From: DASVWZ01 sp963708575
Lineage (GTDB): Bacteria; Acidobacteriota; Terriglobia; Terriglobales; Acidobacteriaceae
Direction: 5' to 3'
Assembly: GCA_963708575.1 (NCBI GenBank)
Contig: CAVPTB010000003.1
Location: forward strand, 868,001 to 932,000
Length of the DNA: 64,000 nucleotides
The notes beneath the pieces were generated by a model. That model saw only the letters and a program-made list of their open reading frames with translations. It did no database searches and had not been told where the DNA came from. The translations under genes and the position numbers were made by a program. Below, in pieces: positions 1 through 8,994 of the stretch (position 1 is the stretch's first letter; the number at the start of each line of letters is the position of its first letter).

Positions 1-717
1 TTCGGCGCTGAGGGCTCCGTTCTTCCGTAGCACCGCGATTTCCTGCGGCGTCTTTATATTGCGCATCTGGTCGATGAAGGGCGTTGCGTCCTTCTGATGC
101 GCCGCCGGATATCGCTCGGCCAGTTTCTTGATGGCGGCCCGGTCCCCCGGAGTCGGATCGCCATAGGACGCGTTGTACTCATCCGCATAATCTCGCCCGG
201 TCTCAAAACGTGCGCCATCCGCCTTGTCCGGATAACTGAGACGCAGCCAAAGGTCGACCTCCTTACCCAGCGCGAACGCCAGCATGCCATCGAGATTAGT
301 GGCTGGCAGGACAGCTTTGTATCCGTACTGCCCCTGCTGTTCTTTGGATAAAGAGAGAAGATTGGGGCCGTAGACCTGTTTCACCCGTGGACTCTGCTCA
401 GGCTCAAAAATCACGGTGTTCCCCTTGGCAACATCCATGACCATGACTGCGCCCGGATCCGAAAGTCCCGTGTAGTAGAAGAAGTCGTTGTCCTCGCGGT
501 AGTGGTTCGCCTCCGGCAGAGTGACGCGCGCAAAAAGGATCAGATAGCCCGTCGTAAGCTGTTTGGCCAGTTCAGCGCGGCGGCGCGTAAACTCCTGTGG
601 CCCGCCCAGGTCATTGATCGCTGCCGGATCGCTGTATTGAGCTGCCATCGGGAGAGCGAAGAAGACCGCAAAAGTCGCCAGAAGCATCTGTCGGCAAAAA
701 GAAGAGGGGATTCTCAT
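1..717 (-). CDS. Xaa-Pro aminopeptidase, N-terminal part (runs off left edge)
   Basis: The first 239 codons of a gene whose 3' end lies outside the window. A signal peptide (MLLATFAVFFALPMAAQ) is followed by an aminopeptidase P N-terminal domain (AMP_N): a basic start RRRAELAKQL, then REDNDFFYYTGLSDPGA, which is typical of the family. The last visible residues, RNIKTPQEIAVLRKNG, are the usual linker into the M24 pita-bread catalytic domain, so the metal ligands are not visible here. Members remove N-terminal residues that precede proline; the signal peptide predicts a periplasmic or exported form. The start is ATG at 717, with GGAGA about eight bases upstream. No partner gene is evident. Confidence 0.88.
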   Translation of the reverse strand, partial: MRIPSSFCRQMLLATFAVFFALPMAAQYSDPAAINDLGGPQEFTRRRAELAKQLTTGYLILFARVTLPEANHYREDNDFFYYTGLSDPGAVMVMDVAKGNTVIFEPEQSPRVKQVYGPNLLSLSKEQQGQYGYKAVLPATNLDGMLAFALGKEVDLWLRLSYPDKADGARFETGRDYADEYNASYGDPTPGDRAAIKKLAERYPAAHQKDATPFIDQMRNIKTPQEIAVLRKNGALSAE

Positions 718-886
718 GAGATTCTCCAGAGACTCGCGAGTGTAACCCGTCGCCTGCTCTACAGGCAATCCGCATTTCTCAGCAACACACAGAAGGCACA
801 GAGTCGGAAAGAAAAGCTGCTGAATCTCGAAATTTTTCGACCGCCGGGATCCAGCAGCATGCGCGCCATCCAAAATGGTGTAGAGA

Positions 887-2527
887 CTATCCGGGATTAG
901 GCCCGTTGTGGCAGTCATAGCAGTTCATGGCATGGCCCAGCGGGAAATGCTTGATGCCATATTCTCCGGCATTGAACGTTTTATTGGTGAGTAACTTGGT
1001 CAAGGCCGTGCCCCGATAATCCGTTCCATGACAATACTGGCATTCTTTCTGGTGACCTTCCGCGAAGTTACCGTGCACGTTCACCCACTTCTGGCCCACG
1101 GTATGAAGGCCGTGCGGACCACTCGTTTGCGTGACCGGGATCGTCTTATGACAAACCGTGCACTCCCGAATCTGCCCTTTATATCCCTGCAGCGCGATGC
1201 TGTACAGGTTGTCATTGCGTTGTGATGTAGGGAACTCGGCATGCTGCGAGCCATGGCAGGACGAGCAGTATAGCTTGCCGTGTCCCATGCTGAAGCGATA
1301 AAGATCGAAGCCCTTCGCGGGAACATCAGGGTTGGTGGCGAAGGTGGTGTCGGTAGAATTTCTCCAGTGACCCGGAGAGTCGAATGCGTTGGTGTGCCGA
1401 ACCCCGCTTTCATGGCACATTTGGCATGAGGGCTCGGAAAGCCACCCGGGACGGCCCGCGGTTCCAACGAAACTGACGTTACCGTGGCAATCCATACACT
1501 GCCGTAGCCGCATCGCTCCGCGCTTGCATTTTGTAAGTAGCCCAGGGTGGCACAGGTAGCAGGAGTTGGGATCGGTTTTGGCCTGGTCCAGTGTCTGGCC
1601 GGTCTTAAGGTAAATCTGGGGTCCGTGCAGGGTGTGCGTGTCCTGAGTGAGTGGATTGATCCCAGGTAATCCACCCTCCCCCAGCGCCGTGGAGGCATGG
1701 CAAGCGTCGCAAAGCACGGGGGTGCCGGCATTGGCCGTTGCTTCCAGGGTGTTCTGATAGGTGTAGCCCTTCTGCGCCAACTGGTTCAGATAGCCCGTGA
1801 TGTCGAAGCGGTCATCGTGCTTGCGCAGAATATTCAATTTGGTGTCTTTAGATTTGTCTGAATTGTTTACCCACCCCGCATTCGGTTTGGCGTACTTGTC
1901 GGAATTGGAAGCGTGGCAGATGAAGCAACTCAGTTCATCGCTGACTGGGACGACGATCTTGGCTGTGGCTAAAACGTTTCCTTTCAGGTCACGGGCAACG
2001 ATTTTTGCCATCGAGTAAGGAGCCAGCTTCATATTGTCGTCGTAGGGAACAGTGGGCACCCCCGTGACCTCCCAATATCCCAGCGTTGAGTTGAACGACA
2101 ACGGCCGGGGTGTCAGGCTCTGCACGTAGTTCCCTGTAATGCCTACATCCGGCGGCGGACTTTGAAGCAGAAGTTGTTGTACATAGCTCCAGAAGTTCGT
2201 CTTGGTTGAGCTGATGGTGTTGATCGACCCGCTCGGATCGGCGGTCGCTTCGTAGGTGATTGTGACCCCACTGGAGACGACTACGGGGGGTTCGGTGAAG
2301 GTCATGAGTTGAGCGTGAATCGTGTTGAAGGGCGGAAGCACTGCAAATATCGAGTAGTCCTTCCCGTCCATGCAATGCATGCCAAGCTCTCCCCATGCGG
2401 TGAGTTTGTATTTGGCAGCCGCCGGTACATTCGCGGGGGCGCCTTGCAGTGAGCCTTGGTGCCCGGCTCCCAGACTCAAACTTACGGAGAGGAAAACTGC
2501 TGCCAGGATCGCGATCCGTTTTTTCAT
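887..2527 (-). CDS. secreted nonaheme c-type cytochrome
   Basis: A protein of 546 aa with a signal peptide (MKKRIAILAAVFLSVSLSLG) and nine CxxCH heme-binding motifs: CFICH, CDACH, CYLCH, CMDCH, CQMCH, CSSCH, CTVCH, CQYCH and CYDCH. The first 190 or so residues carry no heme motif and look like a separate beta-rich domain. Nine covalent hemes imply periplasmic electron transfer. The redox partner and substrate cannot be read from the sequence. I chose ATG 2527, preceded by AGGTAGG, because it gives a clean signal peptide; the frame stays open to 2635. It stands alone, without cytochrome maturation genes or an obvious reductase partner nearby. It resembles the multiheme cytochromes common in Acidobacteria, but no named family is certain. 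Confidence 0.85.
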   Translation of the reverse strand: MKKRIAILAAVFLSVSLSLGAGHQGSLQGAPANVPAAAKYKLTAWGELGMHCMDGKDYSIFAVLPPFNTIHAQLMTFTEPPVVVSSGVTITYEATADPSGSINTISSTKTNFWSYVQQLLLQSPPPDVGITGNYVQSLTPRPLSFNSTLGYWEVTGVPTVPYDDNMKLAPYSMAKIVARDLKGNVLATAKIVVPVSDELSCFICHASNSDKYAKPNAGWVNNSDKSKDTKLNILRKHDDRFDITGYLNQLAQKGYTYQNTLEATANAGTPVLCDACHASTALGEGGLPGINPLTQDTHTLHGPQIYLKTGQTLDQAKTDPNSCYLCHPGLLTKCKRGAMRLRQCMDCHGNVSFVGTAGRPGWLSEPSCQMCHESGVRHTNAFDSPGHWRNSTDTTFATNPDVPAKGFDLYRFSMGHGKLYCSSCHGSQHAEFPTSQRNDNLYSIALQGYKGQIRECTVCHKTIPVTQTSGPHGLHTVGQKWVNVHGNFAEGHQKECQYCHGTDYRGTALTKLLTNKTFNAGEYGIKHFPLGHAMNCYDCHNGPNPG

Positions 2528-2734
2528 GGTGAGCCTACCTGATTCGGTGGAGTTGTTCCGAGATTTGCAGCGGTCGGCCAGGATGAGCCCGCTGCCGAGG
2601 GCGAACAGGAATTCGGGGTTCCTCCCTCGCAGCAAAGAGTAGGGCAGCAGCGCACGGACTTTCTGTGATGTAGATTACCGGCAAAAGTGACATGTTGCCG
2701 GATGTACTGAATTTTTAACGCTTTGACAGCACCG

Positions 2735-5197
2735 TCAGGTTCGGAGCTCAACCACCGTTGCCCCCCCGCCTCCCTCATTTTGCGGCGGTTCTGAGACCGA
2801 TTCGACGTGCGGATGCTTTTGCAGAAGTTGCCGCAAGGCTTTGCGCAGAATTCCCATGCCACTGCCGTGTACGACCCGCACTCGGGGCAGACCCGCTAAG
2901 AAAGCGCGGTCCACGAATTTCTCTACCTCGCTCGAAGCTTCGTCCACCGTACGGCCGATTACGTTGATCTCAGATGGTGTGGCCTGGTTTTCGCTTTCCA
3001 GCGAGACCGAGATGCCTCGTGCCCGCGCCGCTTTGACCGGTGACTCCGCGGAACGCGCTTGCACTTCCGCGATGTCCTCCCGCGCAATCTTCATCTTCAT
3101 GGCCCCGATCGTGACTTCGAAGTGGTTGTCGTCGATGCGTCGGGATATCACGGCGGTCCTCCCCATCGATTTCAACTTCACCGTATCGCCTTCGGAAACA
3201 TGCTTCACCAGTTGTGGCTGGGCGTTGGGGTCGCCTCGATCTGCACCGGTGGCATGCGCCACAATCGTGGAATCGAACTGCTCGCGGAATTCCCGTCTTA
3301 ATTTGGAGATCCGCCGCTCCGCATCTTTGGATAACTTCTGCGCGCTTGCCCGGTCCTGCACCGCGTTTACCGCTTCCCGCGCATGATATTCAAAATCACG
3401 CAGCAAGCTCTCCAACTTCGATTCCATCTCCTTGATCTTTGCCAGCTGTTCTTTCTTGCCCTCCATGGCCAGGCGTTCTTTCTCGCGTTGCAGTTCTTCT
3501 TCACGCTTACGTAATCGAAAGCGTTCCGCCTCCGCCTCGCGCAAATCGGCGTGAAGGCGATCGAGAAACTCGCCCACGTCGCGCGCCTGCGATCCAAGCC
3601 GCGCCCGTGATGCCTCAATGATCGACGGATTCAGTCCCAACCGCTGGGCGATATTGATTCCGGCTGATGCCCCAGGCACTCCGATGCGGAGTTCGTAGGT
3701 CGGCTGTAGAGTGGCTTCGTCGAATCCGACCGAAGCATTGACTACTCCGGCCGTATTCGCGCCGAAAATCTTGAGAGAAGTGTGGTGAGTAGAGATGATC
3801 GCGATGCAGCCAATCTTTCGAAAGTGTTCTGCAATCGCAACCGCCAGGGCTGCGCCTTCTTCCGGATCCGTCGCCGAGCCCAATTCGTCGAGCAACACCA
3901 GCGACGACGCAGTGGCGGTGCGCGAAATAAAGTCGATGTTGGTTACATGCGCGGAGAAAGTCGAAAGATTCTGCTCGATTGACTGGTAATCGCCAATGTC
4001 CGCGAGTACGGCGTCAAAGATTGGCAGTTCCGCTCGGTCCGCCGGCACCGGAATCCCGGATTGCGCCATCAAGGCCAGCAGGCCAGTGGTCTTAAGCGCC
4101 ACCGTTTTTCCGCCAGTATTTGGGCCTGTGATGACCAATTCGCGTGCGTTTCCTTCCAGTTCGATCGTGGTGGGAATGATCGCGGTGCCTTTGCCCTTGA
4201 GATTTCTTTCCAGCAGCGGATGCCGAGCCTTTTGCAGAATCAGACGCGGTTCGATTTGGCGCGGCGACGTCGCTTGGCGGCTTTCGGTCAAGACCACGGC
4301 GACACAGTTGTAGTCCTCGGCAAAGCGAGCCTTGGCAAACTGCAACTCCAGTTCGCTCAGCGCTTCTGCAGCGGCGCGAATGCCCGGAGCCTGTTCGCCG
4401 ATCCGGCGGGTCATCTCCAGCAAAATACGATGGATCTCAGCCTGTTCTTCTTCGAGCAAACGCACCAACTCGTTGTTCTGCTCGATCGTTTCCAGCGGCT
4501 CGACGAATACTGTCTGCCCGCTCGAACTCGCTCCATGTACCACACCTTGTACCCGGCGTTTCTGTTCGACTTTCACCGGAATGACAAAGCGCTCACCCCG
4601 GATCGTGATCAGTTCATCCTGCACCGATCCACCTTCAGACAACCGCCGCAGATAACCTCGCAACGATTCCTGAATCTGCCGTCGCTGCTTCTCCATTTCC
4701 CGCCGGATTCTCGCCAACCCCGGAGATGCGCGGTCATCCAGCGTCCCGTCAGGAAGGATCTTGTTGCGGAAGGCGCGTAGGAAGTCGGCGAAGTCCGGAA
4801 TGCCAGAAGACAGCTGGTGCACCGCCCGCCATTCGCTTCTCATGGCGGCTGGCGGACTCTTTACAATTTCTCGCCATTCCGCTGCCCGGTCTGCTAGTGA
4901 AATCACTTCGCGGATTTCGGCGATTTCCAGGGCCGCGCCTGAGATGCTGGACTTCTCAAGCATGAGCGCGACGTCTTCCAGTCCGGAAAAATCGAACTGT
5001 CCCCCCACCCGGCGGAATGCCCGGATTTCCTCGGTCAGTTCCTGCTGGTTTTTGATCCAGTTGCGATCTAAAGAAGGAGACAATCGAGCAACCCTCGTGC
5101 GTCCCAAATCCGATTGCGTGTACCCTCGCAGCAACTCCAGCAAAGAGTCGAATTCCAGCACTCGGGCGCTGGTATGGGACAGAGGAGAGGGAGTCAT
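2735..5197 (-). CDS. mutS2: endonuclease MutS2 (MutS-family ATPase with Smr domain)
   Basis: An 820-aa MutS2. The lever/clamp region is followed by the MutS-type ATPase: Walker A GPNTGGKT near residue 357, Walker B LVLLDELGSATDPEEG near 431, and the STHHTSLK motif. A charged coiled coil spans about 530-630. The C-terminal Smr nuclease domain (about 742-820) carries HGSGMGILRKAL, the counterpart of the usual HGKGTG motif. MutS2 lacks the mismatch-recognition domain of MutS. In other bacteria it acts in suppression of homologous recombination or in rescue of collided ribosomes. The length is normal. It lies 45 bp downstream of the tonB-like gene on the same strand, so the two may share a transcript. 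Confidence 0.95.
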   Translation of the reverse strand: MTPSPLSHTSARVLEFDSLLELLRGYTQSDLGRTRVARLSPSLDRNWIKNQQELTEEIRAFRRVGGQFDFSGLEDVALMLEKSSISGAALEIAEIREVISLADRAAEWREIVKSPPAAMRSEWRAVHQLSSGIPDFADFLRAFRNKILPDGTLDDRASPGLARIRREMEKQRRQIQESLRGYLRRLSEGGSVQDELITIRGERFVIPVKVEQKRRVQGVVHGASSSGQTVFVEPLETIEQNNELVRLLEEEQAEIHRILLEMTRRIGEQAPGIRAAAEALSELELQFAKARFAEDYNCVAVVLTESRQATSPRQIEPRLILQKARHPLLERNLKGKGTAIIPTTIELEGNARELVITGPNTGGKTVALKTTGLLALMAQSGIPVPADRAELPIFDAVLADIGDYQSIEQNLSTFSAHVTNIDFISRTATASSLVLLDELGSATDPEEGAALAVAIAEHFRKIGCIAIISTHHTSLKIFGANTAGVVNASVGFDEATLQPTYELRIGVPGASAGINIAQRLGLNPSIIEASRARLGSQARDVGEFLDRLHADLREAEAERFRLRKREEELQREKERLAMEGKKEQLAKIKEMESKLESLLRDFEYHAREAVNAVQDRASAQKLSKDAERRISKLRREFREQFDSTIVAHATGADRGDPNAQPQLVKHVSEGDTVKLKSMGRTAVISRRIDDNHFEVTIGAMKMKIAREDIAEVQARSAESPVKAARARGISVSLESENQATPSEINVIGRTVDEASSEVEKFVDRAFLAGLPRVRVVHGSGMGILRKALRQLLQKHPHVESVSEPPQNEGGGGATVVELRT

Positions 5198-5242
5198 CAG
5201 AAGTATGTTACAGGAAGGAAATCCGGCCGGGCATGCTCAGAG

Positions 5243-6364
5243 CTACTGCATTTCTGCACGGCTTGGATTGTAGAGGAACTTGAACCGGAGCCCCAGATAC
5301 TGTCCACCAAATTCGCTGGGCAATGGTGGAAAAGGATTTGATGCGCTGATGCCGCCCCATGCTCCGCGATCCAATGCGACGTCACCCGACGTGCTCACCA
5401 GTTTCATGCCGGCCACGCTGCCATCCTTCAGGATTGCGAATTCGATCGTAACGTTGCCCTTCTTCATGATCGGCGGCCGCGCGGATTCCGGGATCAGGTT
5501 GTACCAGTGCACTCTCACCTCGTGCAGAACCCGTTGTAAATACGGTCCAAAATCAACGCCCATGGTATCCGTCAGCACATCGAGCGGGCCCATGGTGGCG
5601 TTCGCTCGCGCGCCGGTGCCAAGGCCGTAGTCACCGCCATCGCCGCCACCGCTCAAGCGGTTTTGCGCCGCCGCCCGTGCGGCTTGGGCGATCTGCTCAC
5701 CAGGAGATAGCGGCGTACTTCTGGCAAATGGATTAGGTGCGCCCACGGGAGGGGTCTGTAACTTCGCCTGCAGATTCTGATCGGGTGGAGACTGGGGCAC
5801 CTGCTGGGGGTTCTGTTGCTGGGGCGCGGGTGCCTGTGCGCCTGTCGGTCCGGAAGGGGCAGGCTGCGCCTGCGGCGTGGGCGGAGCACTGGGACCGGGC
5901 CGCCCGGCTCTGCCGGCATCCAAAATCTTTTTTAGTTCTTGCCGATCGACTTGCGGAGCCCGCGACATCGCCGTGCGGTCTTTATCCGAAATGATGTTGG
6001 ATTGCGGCCGCTTTGTCAGCTTTTGCTCGTCGGGAGGCAACTCCAAGAAGGTGACATCTTTATCTTTCTGCGATTCCGGCGTCGCGACAATGACTGCTCG
6101 CTGGGGAAGAAGCCTGAGCAATTTGTCGGAATTCACGATTAGCAGAATAACCAGCATGTGAACCACGACCGACATCCAAAATGCTTCGCGATGTCTTGCC
6201 CGGGAAAGATCGTCCTGGAGTTGGACTAGAAGATGCGGAGTTGAGTGATCTTCCAGGTAAATCGATTCCCAACCCTGTGCGTCATAAAGTTCCTCGCCCC
6301 GGGTTTGGCCTGGGGAGGACGGAGGTGGCACTGGGTTTCCTTGCGGGATTTGAGTCGTGGGCAT
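5243..6364 (-). CDS. TonB-family energy transducer
   Basis: A protein of 373 aa with TonB architecture. A cytoplasmic N-terminus of about 60 residues precedes one membrane helix (FWMSVVVHMLVILLIVN). A proline/glutamine-rich periplasmic linker (about 130-240) follows, and the C-terminal TonB domain begins near VTIEFAILKDGSV and continues through NPFPPLPSEF. TonB couples the inner-membrane proton gradient, through ExbB/ExbD, to outer-membrane receptors; neither exbB nor exbD is in this window. The N-terminal extension is longer than in enterobacterial TonB, as is common in Acidobacteria. The start ATG 6364 fits the translation, though I see no strong Shine-Dalgarno. Confidence 0.85.
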   Translation of the reverse strand: MPTTQIPQGNPVPPPSSPGQTRGEELYDAQGWESIYLEDHSTPHLLVQLQDDLSRARHREAFWMSVVVHMLVILLIVNSDKLLRLLPQRAVIVATPESQKDKDVTFLELPPDEQKLTKRPQSNIISDKDRTAMSRAPQVDRQELKKILDAGRAGRPGPSAPPTPQAQPAPSGPTGAQAPAPQQQNPQQVPQSPPDQNLQAKLQTPPVGAPNPFARSTPLSPGEQIAQAARAAAQNRLSGGGDGGDYGLGTGARANATMGPLDVLTDTMGVDFGPYLQRVLHEVRVHWYNLIPESARPPIMKKGNVTIEFAILKDGSVAGMKLVSTSGDVALDRGAWGGISASNPFPPLPSEFGGQYLGLRFKFLYNPSRAEMQ

Positions 6365-6555
6365 TAAACAACTTACCTGCTGTTAGACACGAATCGAACG
6401 GGATTAGTTGCAACCACTCCCATTCCCACATCAGATGCGGATTCGCGCTAGGGACTGCGTTGCTTTATTCTCGCATCTTTTATAAGGATGTGCGAAGAGC
6501 TGAAAGTCCAAGTACTTCAGGATTGCATCCAGAATGGCAACTGCGGATGGGGGGT

Positions 6556-7545
6556 TTACAAATCTTGACGGACGGCGACGCCTTGTAACCCTTCGAGATT
6601 GACCTCTCTTCCGTGTTCCCGGATGGCATCCACGATTTCAAGAGCTAGACCGAGCGCCTTTCGCCCTTCTTCAAGGCCCACCACGGGACGGAGGCGCGTG
6701 CGGACGGAATCCAAAAATGATTTCAACTCGGCATGAAGTGGCTCTTCTGCTGTGATCGTGGGCTTATCGAAGCTGATCTTCGGATTGATCGAGGGCACGC
6801 CTTTTTCCCCGTCGCCCACGCTGAACACGACCACATCCTGGCGTCCGTAATCGATCGAAACATATTGCCCTGGCTGGAAAAACCGCAATTTGCGAACCCG
6901 CTCCGTCGATACCCGGCTTGCCGTAAAGTTGGCCACACACCCCGATCCAAACTCGAGACGTACATTGGCTATGTCCGTCTTTCGCGAAAGAATCGGTAAT
7001 CCCACCGCGCGAATCTCAGTGACCGGAGAATTCACAAAGGAAAGCACGACGTCCAGATCGTGAATCATGAGGTCTAGGACCACATCCACGTCGAGAGATC
7101 GCGGCGTAAAAACACTTAACCGATGCACTTCGAAAAACATCGGCTGAGTAATGAGGGGAACGGTAGCGCGAACTCCAGGATTGAATCGCTCCAGATGTCC
7201 GACTTGGACAACGCGTTTGTGCTTCATCGCCGACTCGGCCAGTTGATCTGCTTCAGAAAGCGAGGCGGCCAACGGCTTTTCAATCAATACATCAACGCCG
7301 GCTTCTAGGAGCTGTTGACTTACCCTGAGGTGATGAACGGTCGGAACCGCAACTGAAGCCGCTTGCACTTCGCTGTGAGTCGTCAGCAACTGCTCGACCG
7401 ACCCGAAGCTCTTACACTGGAATTCTCGGGCCACCGCATCGGCTCGTTCTGTATCCGGGTCAACCACTCCCACCAGCCGGACCGCCCCACCCTCTTGTGC
7501 GAGTTGGTGGTAGACCCGGGCATGGTTCCGCCCGAACGCACCCAC
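6556..7545 (-). CDS. Gfo/Idh/MocA family oxidoreductase
   Basis: An NAD(P)-dependent sugar-type dehydrogenase with an N-terminal Rossmann fold and a C-terminal alpha/beta domain. The EKPLAAS motif is the family's conserved EKP signature. The GTG at 7545 falls inside the first beta strand: in frame upstream the DNA encodes QVAVIGVGAFGRNHARVY, so the dinucleotide-binding GxGxxG needs about 12 more residues. No ATG, GTG or TTG exists between that GTG and the upstream stop; a CTG at 7581 is the only near-cognate candidate. Its place just past lpxI-lpxA-fabZ suggests a role with UDP-GlcNAc, as for the GnnA oxidoreductases that make diamino lipid A sugars. No GnnB-like aminotransferase lies beside it, so that is inference only. 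Confidence 0.8.
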   Translation of the reverse strand: MGAFGRNHARVYHQLAQEGGAVRLVGVVDPDTERADAVAREFQCKSFGSVEQLLTTHSEVQAASVAVPTVHHLRVSQQLLEAGVDVLIEKPLAASLSEADQLAESAMKHKRVVQVGHLERFNPGVRATVPLITQPMFFEVHRLSVFTPRSLDVDVVLDLMIHDLDVVLSFVNSPVTEIRAVGLPILSRKTDIANVRLEFGSGCVANFTASRVSTERVRKLRFFQPGQYVSIDYGRQDVVVFSVGDGEKGVPSINPKISFDKPTITAEEPLHAELKSFLDSVRTRLRPVVGLEEGRKALGLALEIVDAIREHGREVNLEGLQGVAVRQDL

Positions 7546-7636
7546 ACCGATGACAGCAACCTGGATTAGCTCGTTGGTCAGGCTGATTTTCTCTAGGCAG
7601 TAGCCGCAAACACCCGATTAGAACATACCCCAGCAA

Positions 7637-8104
7637 TCAACGGAATTTCTTCAGTAAGGCAATCTGGCCGGCATGATAAAGCTCATGTTGGACAATGCCG
7701 CTGAACAGGTAGAAGTAGTTGTAATGTTTCTCTTTCTTGCCAGGAACCTGGTCAGACAGTCGCGAATCGGGGAAGACCGCGACCGCTTTCACCAGTTCGT
7801 CGTGCGTCTTTTTCGCATCTGCGACCGCCCGCTTCCATGCGGCTTCGCTTGTGTCTTTCACCGAAGGAAAGTTCTCCTCGTCCGTCAACTCCACCGCTTT
7901 TCCCTGGGAATGACGCACGGCCGCGCCATCCCATGCCGCAATGTGCAGCACCAATTCCCATATGCTATGAGCGTCCTTGACGGGGTGCGCGCTCGCGGTT
8001 TTGGCATCGACGTCGGATAGTAACTCGAGCAGTGAGTCTCCGTGCCAGGCTTCCCCTTCAAAAGCGCGGCGAATCTGGTCAGCAAGGCGAGAGGATTCAG
8101 TCAT
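7637..8104 (-). CDS. DinB family metal-dependent hydrolase-like protein
   Basis: A DinB/YfiT-like four-helix protein of 155 aa. The three-histidine metal site is visible as His in an early helix (the WHGDSLLELL region), LHIAAWDGA, and the C-terminal HELYHAGQIALLKK, which is diagnostic for the family. Members include thiol-S-transferases (mycothiol or bacillithiol dependent) and many uncharacterised proteins, so the substrate is unknown. It lies between the Gfo/Idh gene and lpxI on the same strand, with 42 bp to lpxI. That spacing makes cotranscription possible, but no functional link to lipid A is evident. Confidence 0.85.
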   Translation of the reverse strand: MTESSRLADQIRRAFEGEAWHGDSLLELLSDVDAKTASAHPVKDAHSIWELVLHIAAWDGAAVRHSQGKAVELTDEENFPSVKDTSEAAWKRAVADAKKTHDELVKAVAVFPDSRLSDQVPGKKEKHYNYFYLFSGIVQHELYHAGQIALLKKFR

Positions 8105-8145
8105 GTAAAATTCCCTGGGCCGAATAATGCGGATGGCTTACTAGT

Positions 8146-8991
8146 CTAGTCGGCGACAATCGCCATTTTAGCTGAATCTGCAGCCATGATGATCGCCTCC
8201 CCATCCAGCAAAAGACACTTGCCCGCGTCCAGTGCTAGGCAAGTCGCGCCGGCGCTCTGCATTGTTTCAATGGTCTTCACCCCGATCACCGGCACATCGA
8301 ACCGCATATCCTGCTTAGGCTTGGCGATCTTTATCACGGTCAATGCCCGGCTCAGAGTGGAGGCTTGCGAATCCAACGAACGCATCAGTTGACCGGCTCG
8401 TTCAATCGCGGCGTCTGTGCCTTCCATAGCCTCGATCGCCACGCACGCACTCTCGGCTACGATGACCGTCTGGCCGATGTCGTATTGCCCCACGTGCCGG
8501 GCGACCTCTCGTCCGTAATCGATGTTCTTTCTTTCTGCTTCAGTCGGCCCTCGCCGAGTTAATACACCGGACTTGGCCAGCATCGGCTCCAAGAAGCCCG
8601 TGGAATTCTCTAAGGTGATGCCTTCGTCGGCAAGAACCTTGGCCACAGCTCCAAGCAAAGCGTCCGTGTTTCGAGTTCGTAAATTGAGCAACAATTTGGC
8701 CAGCCGCCAGTCGGGTCGAATACTTGAAAAGATCTGTTTGTGCTTGACCTGCCCCGCCATAATGGCTCGCTGCACTCTCTCTTGTTGAAAGGTCTCGATC
8801 AATTTGGACAGCTCGCCCAACGACAGCCAATGCACCGCGGCCGCGCCGTGCGATTCAATTGCCGGTGACGCCTCTTCCTTGATCGCGGCAACGATCACAT
8901 CGAAACCTTGGGCCCGAGCAGCATCCAACACCAGCAGAGGAAAAGTGCCGTTGCCGGCGATCAGACCAATGCGCCCTTTTTCAGATGGCAT
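8146..8991 (-). CDS. lpxI: UDP-2,3-diacylglucosamine pyrophosphatase LpxI
   Basis: A 281-aa protein of the LpxI (former DUF1009) family. It opens with GLIAGNGTFPLLVLDAA and has the conserved AGQVKHKQIF segment and the C-terminal catalytic block with FDVPVIGVKTIE. LpxI hydrolyses UDP-2,3-diacylglucosamine to 2,3-diacylglucosamine-1-phosphate (lipid X) in lipid A synthesis, replacing LpxH in many bacteria. It follows lpxA by 3 bp on the same strand, in a fabZ-lpxA-lpxI unit. This order supports a lipopolysaccharide-bearing outer membrane. The length and start (ATG 8991) are as expected. Confidence 0.93.
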   Translation of the reverse strand: MPSEKGRIGLIAGNGTFPLLVLDAARAQGFDVIVAAIKEEASPAIESHGAAAVHWLSLGELSKLIETFQQERVQRAIMAGQVKHKQIFSSIRPDWRLAKLLLNLRTRNTDALLGAVAKVLADEGITLENSTGFLEPMLAKSGVLTRRGPTEAERKNIDYGREVARHVGQYDIGQTVIVAESACVAIEAMEGTDAAIERAGQLMRSLDSQASTLSRALTVIKIAKPKQDMRFDVPVIGVKTIETMQSAGATCLALDAGKCLLLDGEAIIMAADSAKMAIVAD

Positions 8992-8994
8992 GAG